Source of the DNA: Pseudomonas sp. R5-89-07
GTDB taxonomy: Bacteria; Pseudomonadota; Gammaproteobacteria; Pseudomonadales; Pseudomonadaceae
Reading direction: 5' to 3'
DNA: 64,000 nucleotides
Assembly: GCF_003851685.1 (NCBI RefSeq)
Contig: NZ_CP027727.1
Location: forward strand, 1,984,001 to 2,048,000
The translations under genes were made by a program, and so were the position numbers. Under the pieces are notes generated by a model. That model searched no databases and was not told the DNA's origin. It saw nothing but the letters and a program-made list of their open reading frames with translations. This document shows positions 1 to 8,793 of the stretch, one piece after another (position 1 is the stretch's first letter; each line of letters starts with the position of its first letter).

Positions 1-144
1 GCCGATAGACAGCCTTGATAGTCTGCCGGTGTGCTTTATCACCCAGACTCATGCAGCGCCAACCGGCCTTCTGATAATGCTGACGCGTCGCTCCCGTCCT
101 TGGCTAGACTCGCTCGACGGCTATTAACCCACAGGACATTCCCC

Positions 145-906
145 ATGAGCATGACGTTTTCCGGCCAGGTCGCCCTGGTGACCGGCGCCGCTGCCGGTAT
201 TGGCCGCGCTACCGCGCTGGCGTTTGCCGCCGAAGGCTTGAAAGTGGTGGTGGCTGATCTGGATATGGCGGGCGGCGAAGGCACTGTTGCGCTGATTCAG
301 CAAGCCGGTGGCGAAGCGTTGTTCGTGCGCTGCAACGTCACCCTGGAGGCGGATGTGCAGCAGTTGATGGCGCAGACCGTCGCTGCCTACGGGCGCCTGG
401 ACTATGCCTTCAACAATGCCGGGATCGAGATCGAGAAGGGCAAGCTGGCTGACGGCAGTCTGGATGAGTTCGATGCCATCATGGGCGTCAACGTCAAAGG
501 TGTGTGGTTGTGCATGAAGTACCAACTGCCGGTGTTGCTGGCCCAGGGCGGGGGAGCCATCGTCAACACGGCTTCGGTAGCAGGTTTGGGCGCGGCGCCG
601 AAAATGAGTATTTATGCGGCGTCCAAGCACGCGGTGATAGGCCTGACGAAGTCGGCAGCCATCGAGTATGCGAAAAAGAAAATTCGCGTCAACGCCGTCT
701 GCCCGGCGGTGATCGATACCGATATGTTCCGCCGTGCCTATGAAGCTGACCCGCGCAAGGCCGAATTTGCGGCGGCGATGCACCCGGTGGGGCGTATTGG
801 CAAGGTCGAGGAAATCGCCAGTGCTGTTTTGTATCTGTGCAGCGACGGTGCGGCCTTCACGACCGGCCAGGCCCTGGCGGTGGACGGCGGTGCAACGGCG
901 ATTTAA
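145..906 (+). CDS. SDR-family NAD(P)-dependent oxidoreductase
   Basis: A classical short-chain dehydrogenase of 253 residues, a normal length. The nucleotide-binding motif TGAAAGIG lies at about residues 13-20 and the structural NNAG motif follows. The catalytic Ser-Tyr-Lys set is visible in NTASVAG and the later YAASK. Such enzymes oxidise alcohols or reduce carbonyls with NAD(P)H in the cytoplasm; the substrate cannot be read here. An in-frame upstream start would add 38 residues unlike any SDR N-terminus, so the ATG giving MSMTFSGQVALVTG was chosen. The gene stands alone, about 200 bases ahead of a MocR-type regulator on the same strand. No function more specific than the family can be supported. 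Confidence 0.9.
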   Translation: MSMTFSGQVALVTGAAAGIGRATALAFAAEGLKVVVADLDMAGGEGTVALIQQAGGEALFVRCNVTLEADVQQLMAQTVAAYGRLDYAFNNAGIEIEKGKLADGSLDEFDAIMGVNVKGVWLCMKYQLPVLLAQGGGAIVNTASVAGLGAAPKMSIYAASKHAVIGLTKSAAIEYAKKKIRVNAVCPAVIDTDMFRRAYEADPRKAEFAAAMHPVGRIGKVEEIASAVLYLCSDGAAFTTGQALAVDGGATAI

Positions 907-1066
907 GACTTCACACTGCAACCCGCTCGAAAAGGACTGGGGGGTTGTGGGGTGTTTCCATAGCTGGCAAAAAGCCGCGACCGAATGTGTGTCATTAGGT
1001 AAAAAACCCAATAAAATCAACACTTTAATAAAAGTTGAAGACGGGTTTTATCGGGCTTCTGTGCTT

Positions 1067-1094
1067 AACTGTTTGGGTTGAATAACAAACAGTT
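1067..1094. promoter_or_regulatory. Inverted repeat before MocR-type gene, possible operator
   Basis: Arms AACTGTTTG (1067-1075) and CAAACAGTT (1086-1094) form a perfect 9-base inverted repeat with a 10-base spacer, ending 14 bases before the ATG of the MocR-type regulator. MocR regulators often bind just upstream of their own gene, so this is a candidate autoregulatory operator. A short stem at the start of the mRNA is the other reading. A second, smaller repeat (ACTTT-N4-AAAGT) sits at 1022-1035. Confidence 0.4.
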
Positions 1095-1108
1095 GAAGTG
1101 AGTGGCTC

Positions 1109-2521
1109 ATGGATTTAGGGATTGATCGACAAGCCCCAGTACCGGTGGTGCAGCAAATCATCAGCGCAGTCGCGGGATGGATTCGCGAAAACGGGGTGAG
1201 CCCCGGCACGCGCTTACCGTCCGTCCGGCAAGTGGCCCTCGACAACCTGCTGAGCCAGTCCAGCGTGATCGAGGCATTCGAGCGGATGGTGGCCCAGGGT
1301 CTGTTAGCCTCGAAAAAAGGCTCGGGGTTCGTGGTGGCACAGCCCGCGATCACTCAGGAAAACCCCTGGTATGAAGGCGCCGAGCAAGGGTGGGGCAGTT
1401 TTACCGACAGTCCGTTGGGCGAGCTCAAGCTCGGCTGTGGCTGGCTGCCGGACGCCTGGCGCGAGAGCGATGACATCAGCTACGCGATCCGCGAAGTCAG
1501 CCGCACCGACACCGCGGGCCTGTTCAACTACAGCACGCCTATGGGGCTGCCGGCCCTGCGTGAACAAGTGCTCAAGCGCCTGACCCAGATTCACGTGCCC
1601 AGCAGTCTGGAATGCATCCTCACCACCCACGGCGCCAGCCATGCCCTGGACCTGCTCATACGCACGCTGCTCAAGGCGGGCGATACAGTGGTGGTCGAGA
1701 CTCCTGGGTACGGCAACCTCTATCGGCAATTGGCGTTTCATGGCGTCACGTTGCTGGAAGTGCCTCGCACGCGTAGCGGCCCGGATATCGAAGTGCTGGA
1801 GGCGCACCTGCGTTGCCATCGTCCCAAATGCCTATTCATCAACAGCCTCTATCACAACCCTACCGGCACCAGCCTGTGCCGCGCGGTGGCCGAGCGTTTG
1901 CTGGCGCTGGCATGCAGCCAGGATTTTCTGATTATCGAAGAGGACGTCTACGGTGACCTGCAACATGCCAGTTGCACGCGGTTATCGGCGTTGCCCCACG
2001 ATGACCGCGTCATCTATGTCTCCAGTTTCTCCAAGACGCTGAGCAGCGCCTTGCGCGTAGGCTACCTGAGCGCCGGCGCAGCGATCATCGCGCAGCTGGT
2101 TCACCTCAAGACCCTGACGGGCATCGGTACCTCGCGGTTTGCCGAAGCGATGATGGCGACCTTGCTGGCCAACGGCACCTACCGCAAGTGGGTGCAGCGC
2201 CTGCGCAAGCGCCTGAATATGCAGATGGCCGCCACCCTGCAGGTGCTGGAGGATGAAGAATGGCAAGTGTTCGCGGTACCTGCCGGTGGCATGTTCGTGT
2301 GGGCGCGACCTGGTGCGCAAAACGCTTCGCGCGTGCAGGCGTGTGCCCGCAGGCTTGGCGTGTTGTTGTCGCCGGGAGCGTTGTTCCACCCGACGGGTGA
2401 AGGCAGCGATTGGCTGCGCATCAACGTGGCCTATGCGGCGGATCAGCGCGCATTGGCGCTATTTCGTGCCCTGGGGCCGGCCAGATCGACCTCCACCATT
2501 CTGAAAACGACGGGCATGTAG
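1109..2521 (+). CDS. MocR-type regulator (GntR wHTH plus aminotransferase domain)
   Basis: 470 residues. The first 75 or so form a GntR-type winged helix (GTRLPSVRQVA, then KKGSGFVV). Residues 100-460 form a fold-type I aminotransferase domain. The PLP features are visible: YHNPTG near 248-253, the Asp of EEDVYGD at 279, and the Schiff-base lysine of SSFSKTLS at K309. MocR proteins sense an amino-compound or PLP with the aminotransferase domain and control a nearby gene. The target is unclear, because the neighbours are an SDR gene upstream and a chemoreceptor downstream, both on the same strand. An inverted repeat directly before the start suggests autoregulation. Confidence 0.88.
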   Translation: MDLGIDRQAPVPVVQQIISAVAGWIRENGVSPGTRLPSVRQVALDNLLSQSSVIEAFERMVAQGLLASKKGSGFVVAQPAITQENPWYEGAEQGWGSFTDSPLGELKLGCGWLPDAWRESDDISYAIREVSRTDTAGLFNYSTPMGLPALREQVLKRLTQIHVPSSLECILTTHGASHALDLLIRTLLKAGDTVVVETPGYGNLYRQLAFHGVTLLEVPRTRSGPDIEVLEAHLRCHRPKCLFINSLYHNPTGTSLCRAVAERLLALACSQDFLIIEEDVYGDLQHASCTRLSALPHDDRVIYVSSFSKTLSSALRVGYLSAGAAIIAQLVHLKTLTGIGTSRFAEAMMATLLANGTYRKWVQRLRKRLNMQMAATLQVLEDEEWQVFAVPAGGMFVWARPGAQNASRVQACARRLGVLLSPGALFHPTGEGSDWLRINVAYAADQRALALFRALGPARSTSTILKTTGM

Positions 2522-2635
2522 CTTTTTGCCATTATTGTGGCGCCAACGACTTGTGTTCAATGCCCCGCGGTTGCGAATCTCGCTGCTGGTTAAGCGGGTT
2601 TATGGCATCTGCCATTGCAAGAGGACTCAAGTGCA

Positions 2636-4603
2636 ATGATTTCGGCCGCGCAACGACGTTTCGCCAACCTCGGTATGGCAAAAAAACTGGGCTTGGGTTT
2701 TACCCTGGTGCTGCTGCTGACGGCAGTGGTAGCGGCCATTGGCGTATGGTCCCTGCAAACCGTTGGCCAGCGCTTCGACGGCCTCAAGCAGATGTCTTCG
2801 CTCAACAGCGGCCTGCTCAAGGTGCGCCTGATCGAACAGGATTACGCCCTGCATGCCGACCCCAAGTCCGTTGACGCGCTGCACGAAAGCGTCGACGCGC
2901 TGGCCGCGCTGGCGGTCAGTCTCAAGGCACAGTCCGCTGCCAACGTGCCGGTAATGACCGATGTGGAACAAGCCCTGGGCGCCTACCGCAAGGCGTTCGA
3001 CGAGTTTGTCGAACTGACCCAGGCCAAGGATCTGGCCCTGGAGATGGCCAGTTGGTCGGTGTCCAGCGTGGCCAATAACCTCGATGTGTTGCAGGCCGGC
3101 CTGGCCGACGATGGCGCCTATGGCCTGAAGGAAAGCCAGGGCAAGGAAGGCGCCGAGTTTATCGAGCAGGCGGGGCAGGTGAGCCAGGTGTCGCGGCTGA
3201 TGCTGCAGGCGATGAACGAAGCGCGGCTGCGCCTGGATCAGAGCCGCAAGGCCGACGCGGACGAGGCCGAGCAGGGCAAGATCGAACAGGCCGACCAGGC
3301 GCTGGCTCAGGCCGAGCAACTGAAAACCTCGGTCAAGGATGCCGGCTACCAGACCGTGCTCAATGAAGTGTCCGGGCACATCGCCTCGTTCAGCGAGAAG
3401 CTCGGCGAGTACACCGGTCTGCTGGCTCAGGAAAAGGTGGTTTACAAACAACTGCATGATCGCGCCGATCAGGTGGTCAGCCGGGTCAACCAGGCCTATG
3501 ACGCCGAAGACCAGTCGATGCAGGCGCAACTGGCCAAAAGCACGCTGCTGATCATCGGTTCATCCGCACTGGCGTTGCTGGTGGGGCTGATTGCGGCATG
3601 GGTGATCACGCGCTTGATCGTGGCGCCGCTGCGCAGTGTGATTGCGGTAGCACAGCAAATTGCCGCCGGTGACCTGAGCGGGCGCATGGAGGTCAGCCGC
3701 CGCGATGAGATCGGCCAGCTGATGCAGGCCATGCAGCAGATGGGCAATGGTCTGAGCCATATGGTCAGCGGGTTGCAGGCCGGTATCGAGCAACTGGCCA
3801 GCTCGGCACATTCCTTGTCCAGCGTCACCGAGCAGACCAACGTCGAGGTCAGCAGCCAGAAGGAAGAAACCGAACAGGTGGCCACGGCGATGAACCAGAT
3901 GACCGCCACGGTGCACGACGTGGCGCGTAACGCCGAAGAGGCTGCGCAAGCCGCGCAGACGGCGGATGACAAGGTCGACAGCGGCCAGCAGGTGGTGCGC
4001 CAGAGTTTGCGGCGCATCGAATTGCTGGCGACATCCAGCAACAGTGCCAGCGCCAGTATCGAAAGCCTCAGCGCCGAGATTCAGAACATTGGCACGGTCT
4101 TGAGTGTGATCAAGAGTGTCGCCGAGCAAACCAACCTGCTTGCCCTGAACGCCGCGATTGAGGCGGCTCGTGCAGGGGAACAGGGGCGCGGCTTTGCGGT
4201 GGTCGCCGATGAGGTACGCGCCCTGGCCAAGCGCACCCAGCAGTCGACCGAAGAAATCGAACGCCTGGTCAGCACCTTGCGCAGCGCGGCACAGTCATCG
4301 GTGCAGCAGATTCAGCACAGTGGCGAACTGGTGAAACTGGCCGTCAGTGACGCGCTGGAAACCGAAAGCGCCCTGGGCAGCATTGCAGCGGCGGTGTCAC
4401 TGATCCAGCAGATGAACCAGCAGATAGCCGCTGCGGCTGAAGAGCAAAGCTCGGTGGCCGAAGAGATCAATCGCAGTGTCACCAGCATCCGGGCGAGTGC
4501 CGATCAGTCGGCGTTGAGCATGCAGGGCAATGCGGCGTCGAGCATAGAGCTTGCGCAATTGGGCGCTGAACTCAAGGGCATGGTCGGGCACTTTCGCCTT
4601 TGA
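2636..4603 (+). CDS. Methyl-accepting chemotaxis protein with large helical sensor domain
   Basis: 655 residues from the ATG giving [13 protein letters not shown], with a GAGG ribosome site about ten bases upstream; a TTG seven codons earlier is less likely. The order is a cytoplasmic N-tip, TM1 (about 21-42), a periplasmic domain of about 270 mostly helical residues, TM2 (about 307-330), a HAMP segment ([10 protein letters not shown] onward), and a cytoplasmic signalling domain. The highly conserved hairpin tip containing [19 protein letters not shown] is present. The sensor size and helicity fit the helical bimodular (HBM) class exemplified by McpS, which senses organic acids; that subclass is inference. 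There is no C-terminal CheR-tethering pentapeptide. Confidence 0.92.
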   Translation: MISAAQRRFANLGMAKKLGLGFTLVLLLTAVVAAIGVWSLQTVGQRFDGLKQMSSLNSGLLKVRLIEQDYALHADPKSVDALHESVDALAALAVSLKAQSAANVPVMTDVEQALGAYRKAFDEFVELTQAKDLALEMASWSVSSVANNLDVLQAGLADDGAYGLKESQGKEGAEFIEQAGQVSQVSRLMLQAMNEARLRLDQSRKADADEAEQGKIEQADQALAQAEQLKTSVKDAGYQTVLNEVSGHIASFSEKLGEYTGLLAQEKVVYKQLHDRADQVVSRVNQAYDAEDQSMQAQLAKSTLLIIGSSALALLVGLIAAWVITRLIVAPLRSVIAVAQQIAAGDLSGRMEVSRRDEIGQLMQAMQQMGNGLSHMVSGLQAGIEQLASSAHSLSSVTEQTNVEVSSQKEETEQVATAMNQMTATVHDVARNAEEAAQAAQTADDKVDSGQQVVRQSLRRIELLATSSNSASASIESLSAEIQNIGTVLSVIKSVAEQTNLLALNAAIEAARAGEQGRGFAVVADEVRALAKRTQQSTEEIERLVSTLRSAAQSSVQQIQHSGELVKLAVSDALETESALGSIAAAVSLIQQMNQQIAAAAEEQSSVAEEINRSVTSIRASADQSALSMQGNAASSIELAQLGAELKGMVGHFRL

Positions 4604-4638
4604 TCGCAGCCGGGCGCTGCGACCAGTGGGGAAGGGGA

Positions 4639-5451
4639 TCAGGCGTTGTTGGCGAGGAACGTCAGCAGCGCTTCATTGACGAAGTCCGGATTCTCTCGGC
4701 TGGAGATATGCCCGGCGTCGGGAATCAATGTCAGGGCGCAGCCGATCAGTTCGGCCATCTCTTGGGACTCTGCGGGTGGCCGCGGCTTGTCCTGCTCACC
4801 GCACATCACCAGGGTGGTATCGCGATCCAGGCGAGAAAGCTGATCGAGGATGTCTGCGCGGCTGAAAATCAGGCGGCCCAGGGGCACGACGCTGTCCAGC
4901 AGGCGCTCTCTGGAGAAACCCTGCAGCGATTGGCGAAAGTCCTGATACAGCGCTGATTCGCGGTCGATGTTCGCACGGAAGAAGATCGGCGCGATCACGT
5001 CCAGCAGCGTCTGCGGGATGGCGCCGGCGTCTTCGATCATCTTGAACAGCGAGAAGTAATACTGGCGCGTGGGGACCGGCTCGGCGCCGAGGTGAGTGTC
5101 CATCAGCACCAGGCTGTTGACGCGTTCAGGTGCCAGCAGGGCGAGGCGGGCGCCCCACATGCCGCCGACCGACAGGCCCACCAGGTTGACCTGTGGAATG
5201 TCCAGATGGTCCAGCAATGCCAGGTTCTGACGGGCCAGGTCGTCAAGGGAGGTGGTCTGCGCGGGCAGTGCGCCTGACTCACCATGGCCCCACAGCTCAG
5301 GGACGATCACCCGGTATTGCTGCGACAGCGCTTCGATCTGTGGTGCCCACATGTGACGGTCCCACAGGTAGCTTGAACCCAACAAAACGACCGGGCCGGT
5401 GCCCTGGTCGATATAGTGCAGCGGTTGTCCATCAATCACGGCGACAGGCAT
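4639..5451 (-). CDS. Alpha/beta hydrolase
   Basis: 270 residues, typical for the fold. The nucleophile elbow is GLSVGG near residue 93, the acid Asp lies in CGEQDKPRPP near 217, and the catalytic His is in DAGHISS near 248. The oxyanion-hole region (GSSYLWDRHMW, replacing the usual HG) resembles 3-oxoadipate enol-lactonase-like and related hydrolases, but no aromatic-catabolism genes lie nearby. The substrate is therefore unknown. The protein appears cytoplasmic, with no signal peptide. It converges with the chemoreceptor gene upstream on the plus strand. Confidence 0.88.
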   Translation of the reverse strand: MPVAVIDGQPLHYIDQGTGPVVLLGSSYLWDRHMWAPQIEALSQQYRVIVPELWGHGESGALPAQTTSLDDLARQNLALLDHLDIPQVNLVGLSVGGMWGARLALLAPERVNSLVLMDTHLGAEPVPTRQYYFSLFKMIEDAGAIPQTLLDVIAPIFFRANIDRESALYQDFRQSLQGFSRERLLDSVVPLGRLIFSRADILDQLSRLDRDTTLVMCGEQDKPRPPAESQEMAELIGCALTLIPDAGHISSRENPDFVNEALLTFLANNA

Positions 5452-5548
5452 AGCAGGCCTCTAACTTCACGGAGTGAGGGGCACTTTTTTACGCTAGTCG
5501 GGGGCGGGGCGATAGATGCAAACTGATGGCACCCTTATGCAGGGCGGG

Positions 5549-5577
5549 TGCAGGAGCGAGTAAGCTCGCTCCTGCAC
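5549..5577. repeat. Palindromic hairpin, REP-like
   Basis: GTGCAGGAGCGAG (5549-5561), a TAAG loop and CTCGCTCCTGCAC (5566-5578) make a near-perfect 12-13 bp stem. It lies between two minus-strand genes. No T-tract follows, so it is more like an isolated intergenic palindrome of the REP type than a clear terminator. Confidence 0.5.
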
Positions 5578-5610
5578 AGGAACAGCCAGCCCATTGCGGG
5601 CCAATGGCGC

Positions 5611-6381
5611 TCAATCGTAGATGGCTTTCTTTTTCCATTCGGCATCGGCGTCGACGACTTTCAGGCCTTCGGTCAGCTCGTTGACTTCGTCTTCGGCCGG
5701 CTGGCTGTTGGTCAACACCGTGGAGTTGGCGCGTGCCAGTTGCGACTCCAGCAATTGCAGCTGTGCGCTGTACACCACAGGTTCCGGTTGTTTGCGCAAG
5801 TACTGCACGCCACGCTCGAATGCCAGGCGTGCCTGGCCCGGTTGACCTTGCTGCAGGGCATGCTGGCCAAGGTTGTTGAAGAACTCGATGTGCAGCAGCA
5901 CCAGGATATGGCGGATTTCCTTGATCCAGTGCTTGGCCTCGTTGGCCGGCAGGAAACCGTCCTGGGCTGCGCGGGTGACTTGGCCATGCAGCGCTTCAAG
6001 CAAAAAGCGCACATCCTTGGCCTTGGCTTCGGTCTGGATCGGCGCGGGTGGGTTGGCCACCGGAATCGACTCGCCCTGGGCGATCAGTGCATTGAGCTCG
6101 GCAACCCGCGCCTTAAGGGGGGCGCTGGCTTTGTTGAGGTTCAACAGGCGCTGGTTGACGTTGAGTTCCAGGCGGGTCAGCAACCGCTTGAGCGCTGGGG
6201 TCATGAATTGGCCGGGAAAGGTCTCGGTGATTTCACCACAGCGACGCAGCCGATCATTGAGCTCGATCTCGGTACGCTTCTTTTCCAGCTTATTGTTTTC
6301 CACCACATGGTTCATGTAGCCAATGGCGATCAGTATTGCGATCCCGGCTATTACCAGCAGGGTGATCATGAGTGGTGTCAC
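5611..6381 (-). CDS. Conserved membrane-anchored protein of unknown function
   Basis: 256 residues. One N-terminal hydrophobic helix (about residues 4-23, MITLLVIAGIAILIAIGYMN) is followed by a Lys/Glu-rich soluble part predicted to be mainly helical. The helix rules suggest a single-pass inner-membrane anchor. The region VLLHIEFFNNLGQHALQQGQPGQARLAFE near 170-200 looks like a TPR-type helical hairpin. I do not recognise a named family. The second Met at 6369 is an alternative start that would trim four residues. The gene stands alone, with a hairpin downstream and the tRNA cassette divergent from it. Confidence 0.75.
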   Translation of the reverse strand: MTPLMITLLVIAGIAILIAIGYMNHVVENNKLEKKRTEIELNDRLRRCGEITETFPGQFMTPALKRLLTRLELNVNQRLLNLNKASAPLKARVAELNALIAQGESIPVANPPAPIQTEAKAKDVRFLLEALHGQVTRAAQDGFLPANEAKHWIKEIRHILVLLHIEFFNNLGQHALQQGQPGQARLAFERGVQYLRKQPEPVVYSAQLQLLESQLARANSTVLTNSQPAEDEVNELTEGLKVVDADAEWKKKAIYD

Positions 6382-6647
6382 CGGTGTGACCTCTTTATAG
6401 GGTTTGCTGTGAGTGTAGTGACTGAGCTATCCGGCGGATAGGGCTGTTCGACCAGTTGCCCAGGTAGTTTCTTCTATATAGGTAAGTCTTCCGTGAATGG
6501 GTGCACATTGCCATCATTTGCCTGGGGCAACTATAACGCCTTGTCACGCGCCAGAATATAGGCGCCAAGGCTTGGGCGGGCAGAATGCCCGTGAGGGCCC
6601 GTAAACGGTGGCGAAGTCATTGATTTAAATAAATTTATCCATGGGGG

Positions 6648-6676
6648 TTGACGACCTTTCAATCCATCCATAGAAT
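6648..6676 (+). promoter_or_regulatory. Sigma-70 promoter of tRNA-Glu/Gly cassette
   Basis: TTGACG (6648-6653) and TAGAAT (6671-6676) with 17 bases between. A GCGC-rich stretch follows the -10, like the discriminators of stringently controlled stable-RNA promoters. The same TAGAATGCGCGCCAC stretch occurs before the tRNA-Val cassette near 35.6 kb. Confidence 0.75.
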
Positions 6677-6738
6677 GCGCGCCACTTACAGCGTAAAGCA
6701 CACAGCGAAACGAGGTAGGGAGTGAATGTTGTACGTGT

Positions 6739-6814
6739 GTCCCCTTCGTCTAGTGGCCTAGGACACCGCCCTTTCACGGCGGTAACAGGGGTTCGAGTCC
6801 CCTAGGGGACGCCA
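6739..6814 (+). tRNA. tRNA-Glu (TTC), copy 1
   Basis: 76 bases with encoded CCA. The acceptor arm pairs GTCCCCT with AGGGGAC, the anticodon loop reads CTTTCAC (anticodon TTC), and the T-arm contains GTTCGAGTC. First gene of a cassette with tRNA-Gly three bases downstream. Confidence 0.97.
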
Positions 6815-6817
6815 TAT

Positions 6818-6893
<76 letters not shown>

Positions 6894-6998
6894 ATTTACA
6901 AGCAGTGTGGCTTTCGGGCGGCACTGAGTGAAACCAGGACCCCATCTTCGGGTGAGGCCTCTGGGCACTGAAATACACACCATGTGTTTCAGTAGCGT

Positions 6999-7074
6999 GT
7001 CCCCTTCGTCTAGTGGCCTAGGACACCGCCCTTTCACGGCGGTAACAGGGGTTCGAGTCCCCTAGGGGACGCCA
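6999..7074 (+). tRNA. tRNA-Glu (TTC), copy 2
   Basis: Base-for-base identical to the copy at 6739, with encoded CCA. The 105 bases between the cassettes hold no promoter as good as that at 6648, so both pairs may be cut from one transcript. Confidence 0.97.
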
Positions 7075-7077
7075 TTT

Positions 7078-7153
<76 letters not shown>

Positions 7154-7161
7154 ATTCAAAG

Positions 7162-7192
7162 AAAAAGCCACTCAATCGAGTGGCTTTTTTTT
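7162..7192 (+). terminator. Rho-independent terminator of tRNA-Glu/Gly array
   Basis: AAAAAGCCACTC, loop AATC, GAGTGGCTTTTT, ending in eight T. The A-rich left arm means it could also act on the opposite strand, where the MocR-type gene ends shortly beyond. Confidence 0.9.
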
Positions 7193-7229
7193 GCCTGCGA
7201 AAAACTGCCGCCCTACGACACCCAGGGCA

Positions 7230-8711
7230 CTAAAGGCTGTTCGCCGCTTGGGCCAGACGCAACGTGGCTTGACGGATTTCTTCCTGGTTGAGCGACGCAA
7301 AGCCCAGCCGCAGCGCGTTCTCCGGCTGGTCCATCGGTGAGAATTGCCGGCCGCTGCGCACCACCAGCCCGTGGTCCAAGGCTGTTTTTACCATCTGATC
7401 AACGTCTATTTCATTCTCGAAACGCACCCACAGCGCCAGGCCGCCTTCCGGCTCGCGCATCTGAATGCGATTGCCCAGCGACTCATGCAGACAGCTTTGC
7501 AACGTCTCTCGGCGCATCCGATATTCTTTCGACACGCGGCGCAGATGCTTTTTCAGTTCACCGGCATTGATCAGGTCGGCCAGCATCTTCTGGGCGATGG
7601 CATCGGCGTCTCCCAGCATCAGCGCCGCATTGCGGTGCAGGGCCTCCACCACTTGGGCGGGGGCCACCACATAACTGCAGCGAAACGTCGAGCCAAGTGC
7701 TTTGGATAACGAACCGACATAGATCACATGGCGCTGAGCGCGGTCACTGGCAAGCGGCAGGTAAGGGCGACCGTTGAAGTGGAATTCGTGGTCATAGTCT
7801 TCTTCGATGATGCAGAAGTCGTGCAGCGCGGCGAGCGCCAACAGCTGTTGGCGCCGCGCGGCGTGCAGGCTGACGGTGGTGGGGAACTGGTGGTGCGGGG
7901 TGAGATAAATCATGCGCACGTTGTGGGTCTGGCATAAGTGATCGATCTGGTCCGTACGGCAACCTTCTTCGTCGATATCCACCGTGACCAGTTGCGCGCC
8001 CAGTTGACGAAAAATTTCCCACGCCGGCGGGTAACTCAGGCGCTCCACCAACACCACGTCTCCCGGTTTGATCAGCAGGCTGGCGCTCAGGTACAGCGAC
8101 ATCTGCGTGCCCTGGGTCAGGCAGATGTTCTCGGCGTTGACCGCCAGGCCGCGCTCGCTGCGCAGCATATCGGCGAGGGCGCAGCGCAGGTGATAGCCAG
8201 TGCCCTCGCTGCCGTAGCGCACGGTGTTGGAGGCAAAGCTGTTGCGCAGGGCGTTGCGGTAGTAGCGGTGCAACACGGCTTGGGGCAGCAGGCGGTGGTC
8301 GCTGGTGCCGTTGTCGAAAAACAGCGCGTCATGCCGATGGCGCAGCGCGGTGACCTGCGCGTTATGGCTGAAATACGGCAGCACCGGCTGCGCCAGGATG
8401 GGTGGCGCGAAGGACTGCGGCGCACGACCGGGCAGTTGGGTGGGCGTCAGTTGGGCATTGACGAACGTCCCGCGGCGCGGCTCGCTGATAAGCCAGCCTT
8501 TGGTAGCGGCTTCTTCGTAGGCCAGGATCACCGTCTTGCGGTTGACGTCGAGCAACTGCGCCATTTCCCGCGTACCGGGCAGCAAGGTGCCTGGCGGCAG
8601 GCGCCCTTCGACAATTGCAGTCACCAGGCCTTCGGCAATCTTGCGATAGGACGCTTGTGGTGAGTGTTCGTCGAGCTTGAGCAAAGGGCGCCATTTGCGC
8701 ATCTGGACCAT
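7230..8711 (-). CDS. MocR/PdxR-type regulator (GntR wHTH plus aminotransferase domain)
   Basis: 493 residues. The N-terminal winged helix (about 15-90) includes GTLLPGTREMAQLLDVNRKTV and PRRGTFV. The aminotransferase-fold domain (about 115-490) has TPHHQFPTTV near 271-280, EEDYDHEF near 303 and the PLP lysine of GSLSKALG at K337. This sequence style matches the PdxR/GabR branch. It is transcribed away from the reductase-peptidase fusion gene, whose start lies 82 bases off, so it probably controls that gene in response to an amino-compound. It has no pyridoxal synthesis genes beside it, which argues against it being PdxR itself. Confidence 0.88.
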   Translation of the reverse strand: MVQMRKWRPLLKLDEHSPQASYRKIAEGLVTAIVEGRLPPGTLLPGTREMAQLLDVNRKTVILAYEEAATKGWLISEPRRGTFVNAQLTPTQLPGRAPQSFAPPILAQPVLPYFSHNAQVTALRHRHDALFFDNGTSDHRLLPQAVLHRYYRNALRNSFASNTVRYGSEGTGYHLRCALADMLRSERGLAVNAENICLTQGTQMSLYLSASLLIKPGDVVLVERLSYPPAWEIFRQLGAQLVTVDIDEEGCRTDQIDHLCQTHNVRMIYLTPHHQFPTTVSLHAARRQQLLALAALHDFCIIEEDYDHEFHFNGRPYLPLASDRAQRHVIYVGSLSKALGSTFRCSYVVAPAQVVEALHRNAALMLGDADAIAQKMLADLINAGELKKHLRRVSKEYRMRRETLQSCLHESLGNRIQMREPEGGLALWVRFENEIDVDQMVKTALDHGLVVRSGRQFSPMDQPENALRLGFASLNQEEIRQATLRLAQAANSL

Positions 8712-8793
8712 ATGAAATATCCAAAACTGGGGGTTCTAATGGGCCTAGTCTAGCGCAACAATCCAGCATCACTCATTTTTAGGTCCCACGAAC

